From positions 1 through 17,624 of the forward strand of contig CAXAVH010000054.1 in the NCBI GenBank assembly GCA_963972105.1: 17,624 nucleotides of DNA. Direction: 5' to 3'. Position 1 is the stretch's first letter, and every line of letters begins with the position of its first letter. The translations under genes and the position numbers were made by a program. This stretch comes from NZQO01 sp002693605. GTDB lineage: Bacteria > Bacteroidota > Bacteroidia > Flavobacteriales > Flavobacteriaceae. The notes under the pieces are model-generated. The model did not search any database and had not been told where the DNA came from. It was given only the letters and a program-made list of their open reading frames with translations. Shown here piece by piece: positions 13,766-17,624 of this stretch.

Positions 13766-14887
13766 ATGCTTTTAATACTACTTTTCGCTGCGGCTTGCTT
13801 CCTTGCCTATACAAATGGCGCAAATGATAATTTTAAAGGGGTCGCTACCTTATTTGGCAGTGGCACCCTCAATTATAAAAAGGCCATAACCTGGGCAACC
13901 GTTACCACATTTGCAGGTTCGGTCGCAGCTATTTTCTTGGCCGGTATACTGGTGAAAAACTTTTCGGGCAAGGGGTTAGTTCCCGATTCTCTAATCCAGT
14001 CGCCCGAATTTGCAATATCGATTGCCATTGGGGCGGCGTTAACGGTCTTTATAGCCACCAAAATTGGAATGCCCATATCGACCACCCATAGTTTGGTGGG
14101 AGCCCTATTTGGAAGTGGAATTGTGGCCGTAGGAGCGTCTTTCAATTTCGCAAAGTTAGGGAGTGCGTTTTTAATGCCCCTAATTGTGAGTCCGCTAATG
14201 GCTGCGGTAGTAAGCTTTATCGCCTATTTGATTTTTCGAGAGCTACGTATTATGCTTGGGGTCACTAAACAAACCTGTATTTGTATTGGCGAAGAGAGAA
14301 TTCCTGTAATAATGGATAGTGCCACTCATGAATTTATTGCTATTGACAGCAAGAAGCAGCCACGCGTGAAAATATCGGATACCTCGAAATGCGAGGAAAC
14401 GTACCGAGGCAATTTCGCTGGAATCAATTCGCAAAAACTATTGGATATTGCGCATTATATAAGTGCTGGGGTGGTAAGTTTTGCCCGAGGTTTGAATGAC
14501 ACGCCAAAAATTGTAGGATTGCTGCTTGTTATTAACGCAATGGACATAAAATGGGGAATGATTGCCGTGGCGATGGCAATGGCGTTGGGGGGGCTGTTAA
14601 ATGCAAGGAAGGTTGGCATACTGATGAGCAAGAAGATTACGCCAATGAACAGCGGACAAGGATTTACGGCAAATTTGGTAACCGGACTCTTGGTTACAAC
14701 CGCCAGCGTCAATGGGTTGCCGGTTTCTACCACGCACGTATCGGTAGGCTCGATTTTCGGAATAGGAACTGTAACGAAAAAAGCTGACTTAACTGTAATT
14801 CGGAATATTCTATTGTCGTGGCTGCTAACGTTACCGATTGCCGCGTGTTGCAGTGCGGTTGTCTATTGGCTTGTAACCACAGTTTAA
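13766..14887 (+). CDS. Inorganic phosphate transporter, PiT family
   Basis: 373 residues, shorter than E. coli PitA (about 500) but normal for Bacteroidota members. The duplicated signatures are present: NGANDNFKGVATLFGSG (17-33) and GLNDTPKIVGLLL in the N- and C-halves, plus PISTTHSLVGALFGSG and PVSTTHVSVGSIFGIG. About ten hydrophobic helices flank a hydrophilic central loop (about 165-225) that contains several cysteines (CICIGEERIP). The family co-transports phosphate with Na+ or H+, in many bacteria as a metal-phosphate complex. That would fit the neighbouring metal genes, though a shared transcript across the 227-base gap is unproven. Confidence 0.93.
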   Translation: MLLILLFAAACFLAYTNGANDNFKGVATLFGSGTLNYKKAITWATVTTFAGSVAAIFLAGILVKNFSGKGLVPDSLIQSPEFAISIAIGAALTVFIATKIGMPISTTHSLVGALFGSGIVAVGASFNFAKLGSAFLMPLIVSPLMAAVVSFIAYLIFRELRIMLGVTKQTCICIGEERIPVIMDSATHEFIAIDSKKQPRVKISDTSKCEETYRGNFAGINSQKLLDIAHYISAGVVSFARGLNDTPKIVGLLLVINAMDIKWGMIAVAMAMALGGLLNARKVGILMSKKITPMNSGQGFTANLVTGLLVTTASVNGLPVSTTHVSVGSIFGIGTVTKKADLTVIRNILLSWLLTLPIAACCSAVVYWLVTTV

Positions 14888-14954
14888 ACGGACCGAGCAC
14901 CCAAACCGGATAGCCTATTGCCACTACCCGCCTACTAAAAGCATCATAAATTTT

Positions 14955-14976
14955 CTACCTGCCAATTGGCAGGTAG
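14955..14976. promoter_or_regulatory. Perfect 22-bp palindrome downstream of PiT
   Basis: CTACCTGCCAA and TTGGCAGGTAG are exact reverse complements with no loop. It carries the same hexamers (TACCTG and CAGGTA) as the inverted repeat before the PiT gene, in opposite order. The lack of a T-run makes a simple terminator less likely than a protein-binding site, but a hairpin terminator cannot be excluded. Confidence 0.45.
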
Positions 14977-15023
14977 GCTCCGTTATTACTTGCTAAATAT
15001 ATTACTTAGAACACCCAATTAAC

Positions 15024-15050
15024 CTGATACAAACACGCTGTTGATAAGCT
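15024..15050 (+). other. Possible orphan attC-like right half
   Basis: CTGATACAAACACG, followed by GTTGATAAGC at 15040-15049, closely resembles the right end of junction B/D (TTATACAAACACG, then GTTGTACACA). No matching 3' arm (GCTTATCAAC) is seen downstream and no left half 117 bases upstream. It may be a relic of a lost cassette. Confidence 0.3.
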
Positions 15051-15088
15051 AAGCCTGTATTAACAAAAAACACAACACGTTTTAAAAA

Positions 15089-15406
15089 ATGAGAGCACTA
15101 CTCTTTCTAGCCCTTGCCTTACGTTGCCTTTGGCTCCATAAAATGCCTTACCGAAAAATGGCACGTATGCAACGAAAGCGAAAGTCAGAAAAGAGCTTGC
15201 TGCACTACCTACCCGTTATTGACAATGACTACTTTATGGATACCGTGGCAATGAGGCGTAACTATCCCGAAATAGCCAATTCTCCCATCTAAGTAAAGCT
15301 ATGGAGTGGCAGAAAGAGCCATTTAAAGACCCATTGGCTTCCACATTTTGATGCCATTGTTTTTATTGAAGAGGGCGAATTAGCTACCTATGTCCATTCA
15401 AAGTAA
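15089..15406 (+). pseudogene. Unknown gene interrupted by one in-frame TAA
   Basis: From the ATG at 15089 the frame is open for 67 codons to a TAA at 15290-15292. The same frame then continues for 37 more codons to a TAA at 15404-15406. The downstream part reads as plausible protein (THWLPHFDAIVFIEEGELAT), and the upstream part ends VIDNDYFMDTVAMRRNYPEI. A single nonsense change in an approximately 105-residue gene is the simplest reading. I do not recognise the family. The start is not certain. Confidence 0.4.
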
Positions 15407-15471
15407 CCATGCATAAAGTTTCAAAAGCAACTACACTAAAATTTAAAAATAACAAGCTGAGGAAAAAGTCG

Positions 15472-15479
15472 TATCTTTG
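15472..15479 (+). promoter_or_regulatory. Bacteroidota-type -7 promoter element of the sulfotransferase gene
   Basis: TATCTTTG, a perfect TAnnTTTG match, lies about 100 bases upstream of the sulfotransferase ATG and downstream of the broken gene. The sulfotransferase is thus probably transcribed independently. No clear -33 TTG is seen. Confidence 0.55.
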
Positions 15480-15579
15480 GAATAGGCCCTTTGTGGCTGT
15501 AAACCATAACCTTAGGGCTTCCCTTTTCGATTATCGCTAGTTAGTTGAAACCGGTTGCCCACTCTAAAAAACGAAACTT

Positions 15580-16203
15580 ATGGCACTTAAAATTATCGGG
15601 GCGGGCGTTGGACGAACTGGTACTTACTCCCTAAAAATAGCCATTGGGCAACTCGGGTTTGGTCCGTGTCACCATATGGAAGAGGTACTAAAAAACACTA
15701 GTGTCCAGGTACCCCTCTGGGCGGAGGCCCTAGCGGGAAATGCTAATTGGAGTGCCATTTACGAGGGCTTTAACAGTGCCGTAGATTGGCCCACGGCAGG
15801 GTTCTTTCGCGAATTGGTCCATGAGTACCCCAACGCTAAATTTATACTGTCTGAACGCAGCCCTGAAAGTTGGGCTGATAGCTTTGGCTCAACCATTTAC
15901 AAATTGGTTGAGGGAAGGGCCAATGCGCCCGAGAAAATGCACGCCTGGCTTACTATGGTTAATGAATTACTGGTGAAAAGTGGATTTCCGCCAGGATTGG
16001 ACAGGGAGGGATTAATGAATGGGTTTATCGCCCACAACAAGGCCGTAAGAGAGATCATCCCCGAAGAGCGGCTGCTTGTCTATCAAGTGAAGGACGGGTG
16101 GGAGCCCCTTTGCAACTTCCTTGGGGCACCCATACCCAGTGAGCCGTTTCCGCGCACTAACAATCGGGAGGAGTTCTGGGATTTGGTAAAGGCAGGAAGC
16201 TAA
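15580..16203 (+). CDS. P-loop sulfotransferase family protein
   Basis: 207 residues with the PAPS-binding 5'-phosphosulfate loop GAGVGRTGTYSLK (7-19) at the very N-terminus. FILSERSPESWADS (about 88-101) fits the 3'-phosphate-binding segment with a conserved R and S. It matches the small sulfotransferase family annotated as Sulfotransfer_4, often found as single cytosolic enzymes of unknown acceptor. The length is normal for that family and the tail (FPRTNNREEFWDLV) is conserved. It has its own -7 promoter element at 15472. It lies between two broken genes, which suggests the surrounding block is decaying while this gene is retained. Confidence 0.88.
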   Translation: MALKIIGAGVGRTGTYSLKIAIGQLGFGPCHHMEEVLKNTSVQVPLWAEALAGNANWSAIYEGFNSAVDWPTAGFFRELVHEYPNAKFILSERSPESWADSFGSTIYKLVEGRANAPEKMHAWLTMVNELLVKSGFPPGLDREGLMNGFIAHNKAVREIIPEERLLVYQVKDGWEPLCNFLGAPIPSEPFPRTNNREEFWDLVKAGS

Positions 16204-16364
16204 GGAGAATTTCGACTATTGGGACCAATGGCACGTATGTAGCCTGTCCCCTTGACATATTACTTTGGAATTTTTGAGGTGCGTAGTGGGTTGCTACCTC
16301 AGCTGTTTACATGCGTGGCTACCCATACCCAAACCCCTAATGGGGAATTTAAATAAGCACAGGT

Positions 16365-16796
16365 ATGAAAAATGTACTGATTTTCCTGCTGATGATTCCG
16401 ATTGGCCTTCTAGGGAAGAATGCTGCTGGGTAACAGGAACTGGAGTTGAAACAACTGAACGAATATCTATTTACGGAATATGCCCTAAACAAGAATACCG
16501 AACCATTCGAGGAAACTGCGACCGATGACTTTATCTTGATCGCCGCCCCCGGGAATATTGAAAATAAAACCCAGGCTATGGCTGGCGTAGGCAATGTAAA
16601 CATTACCTCCCTACAGGTGTTGACAGATAACGTAGCGATCAGCGAAGAGCTGGGAATCGTGGTTGGCGTATTGGAAATGGACGGAACCATAATGATTAGG
16701 CCCGTGCCGGGGAAAATTCGATATTCGAATACGTTTGTGAAGGATGCCGAACAATGGAAACTAAAAATGCGCACAATGACCCCAATGCGAAGGTAA
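16365..16796 (+). pseudogene. Exported SnoaL/DUF4440-like (NTF2 fold) protein with in-frame TAA
   Basis: The ATG at 16365 opens a typical signal peptide (MKNVLIFLLMIPIGLLGKNA) that is cut by TAA at 16431-16433, codon 23. The same frame then runs on without a break to 16796. The downstream part (YLFTEYALNKNTEPFEETAT, FILIAAPGNIENK, NTFVKDAEQWKL) has the layout of the NTF2-like SnoaL/DUF4440 fold, usually small exported or cytosolic proteins of varied function. A TTG at 16446 could restart translation and give a 116-residue cytosolic form, but the signal peptide in the same frame makes a nonsense mutation more likely. Confidence 0.65.
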
Positions 16797-16803
16797 ATTT
16801 AGC

Positions 16804-16948
16804 GGCCTCCCCGAACCGACACCAAAATGTAATTTGTGGTTTTGTGAAAAGCTGTATTTTTAGCCTATCTCCCCATTCATTGCGACCATAGAATGTGTTT
16901 ATCTGCTATACGACTTGGATAGAGTGCATAATATGGATGATATAACCA
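16804..16948 (+). other. Leader of cassette array 2, divergent copy of 3710-3855
   Basis: This 145-bp stretch aligns almost end to end with 3710-3855 and ends GATGATATAACCA immediately before the GTTG of cassette C. Shared blocks include TGTATTTTTAG, TCTCCCC, GATGATATAACC and a TTGGATAGAGTG/ATGGATAAAGTG segment. See the first copy for interpretation. Confidence 0.5.
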
Positions 16949-17624
16949 GTTGTGCATAATATGAGAAAAACGCTGATTTTAATATTAGGACTTACGATTT
17001 TACAGCTAAATTTTTCTTGTAAAACCCAATATTCCGTGATAGAGTTAAACAATAATTTTACAACCGAGCAAGTAGCCGATTTAAAATTAATTTCTGACTT
17101 TTTTAAAAATCAAATGTGTTTAAATATGGACTCTGATTTCAAAACTTGTTATCAGAGAATACCTCACGAATATTTGGAGGCAATTGGAGAAGGATTTTGG
17201 ACAAACATTGACTTTGAAAAACAAAAAGAGCTTTACGAACAAATATTAAAATCAACTTTTGACGAAATTTGGATGTTCTGTAAATCGACTGAATATAAAA
17301 CTGGAAAAGAAACAAAAAGTATTTGTGCAAATCCAATCGGAAAATACTATGAATATCTTGTCGATTTAGGAAAACAAAATCCCAAAATAGAGGAATATGC
17401 TCATTGGGTTAATGCGTCAGGAGACTTCAATCCTTTACAAATGCTCGACTCAAAAATATCAAAAAATAAAAAATATTTTGACCTAAATGACCGCAATATT
17501 CAATTGATTTTAGCAATTCACTATTTATCATTAAATGACCAAGCCAAAAGAAATGAAAAATGGATAACGGAATAAAAAATACTATGCACAACAACGTATA
17601 TAATCCATTGCTAGTGAGAGCCTA
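16949..17624 (+). mobile_element. Gene cassette C (lipoprotein cargo), right junction cut by window edge
   Basis: The 5' arm GTTGTGCATA (16949-16958) is the exact reverse complement of TATGCACAAC (17583-17592). Position 11 is A (16959) against C (17582), and positions 12-14 pair again. The right arm is followed by AACGTATATAA, matching the other cassettes. The start codon (16961) lies inside the left arm. The attC-like spacer runs off the window. Confidence 0.6.
16961..17575 (+). CDS. Unknown lipoprotein
   Basis: 204 residues from the ATG at 16961; a GTG at 16952 lies in the cassette arm and would add three residues ahead of the signal peptide. Residues 1-19 are a signal peptide with LNFS before Cys20, a lipobox, so the protein is probably lipid-anchored in the outer or inner membrane facing the periplasm. 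The mature part is mixed helical with several cysteines (about 52, 64, 109 and 124) and no motif I recognise. It is the sole gene of cassette C, AT-rich in codon use, and unlike its chromosomal neighbours. Confidence 0.75.
   Translation: MRKTLILILGLTILQLNFSCKTQYSVIELNNNFTTEQVADLKLISDFFKNQMCLNMDSDFKTCYQRIPHEYLEAIGEGFWTNIDFEKQKELYEQILKSTFDEIWMFCKSTEYKTGKETKSICANPIGKYYEYLVDLGKQNPKIEEYAHWVNASGDFNPLQMLDSKISKNKKYFDLNDRNIQLILAIHYLSLNDQAKRNEKWITE

Noticed and set aside
14551..14787. 78-codon frame inside the PiT gene
   Set aside because: It is a shadow of the PiT coding sequence in another frame.
16265..16528. 87-codon frame before the SnoaL-like gene
   Set aside because: It overlaps the signal peptide and N-terminus of the broken exported gene in another frame and has no domain signature.

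Overview
The window looks like a piece of a marine Flavobacteriaceae (Bacteroidota) chromosome. The reasons are two TAnnTTTG-type promoter elements, a DUF6266 gene, few recognisable Shine-Dalgarno sites, and GC-rich palindromic intergenic repeats of a kind I associate with that group. No rRNA, tRNA, CRISPR array, transposase or integrase is visible.

Layout. A DEAD-box RNA helicase (minus strand, cut by the left edge) is followed by about 1.2 kb of non-coding repeats (1111-2304): eight palindromic units plus two copies of a roughly 200-bp structured element. Then come a small HTH protein (2379-2618) and a convergent DUF6266 gene (2742-3383, minus), sharing a terminator. Behind DUF6266 lies an array of thirteen TTGAC motifs spaced exactly 10 bp.

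The main feature is an AT-rich insert at 3710-11422 that reads as an integron-like cassette array with no visible integrase. After a 146-bp leader come three units: (A) a uracil-DNA-glycosylase-fold protein, (B) a membrane-anchored helical protein and (D) a complete type I restriction-modification operon (hsdR, a small unknown gene, hsdM, hsdS). Each unit is bounded by an inverted pair of arms beginning GTTG. The arms match within a unit but differ between units, and all carry an A-versus-C mismatch at arm position 11. Both complete junctions hold exactly 117 bases between CAAC and GTTG. A second array starts at 16804 with a divergent copy of the leader, then a fourth unit (C, a lipoprotein) with the same arm design. 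Defence-type cargo plus a shared end structure suggest a mobile cassette system that uses attC-like sites outside the classical consensus.

Between the arrays the sequence returns to ordinary chromosomal composition: a His-rich DUF4198 protein and a HupE/UreJ-like membrane protein (probable metal-handling pair), a PiT-family phosphate permease flanked by two inverted-repeat sites built from the same hexamers, a P-loop sulfotransferase with its own promoter, and two genes on either side of it that are each broken by a single in-frame TAA.
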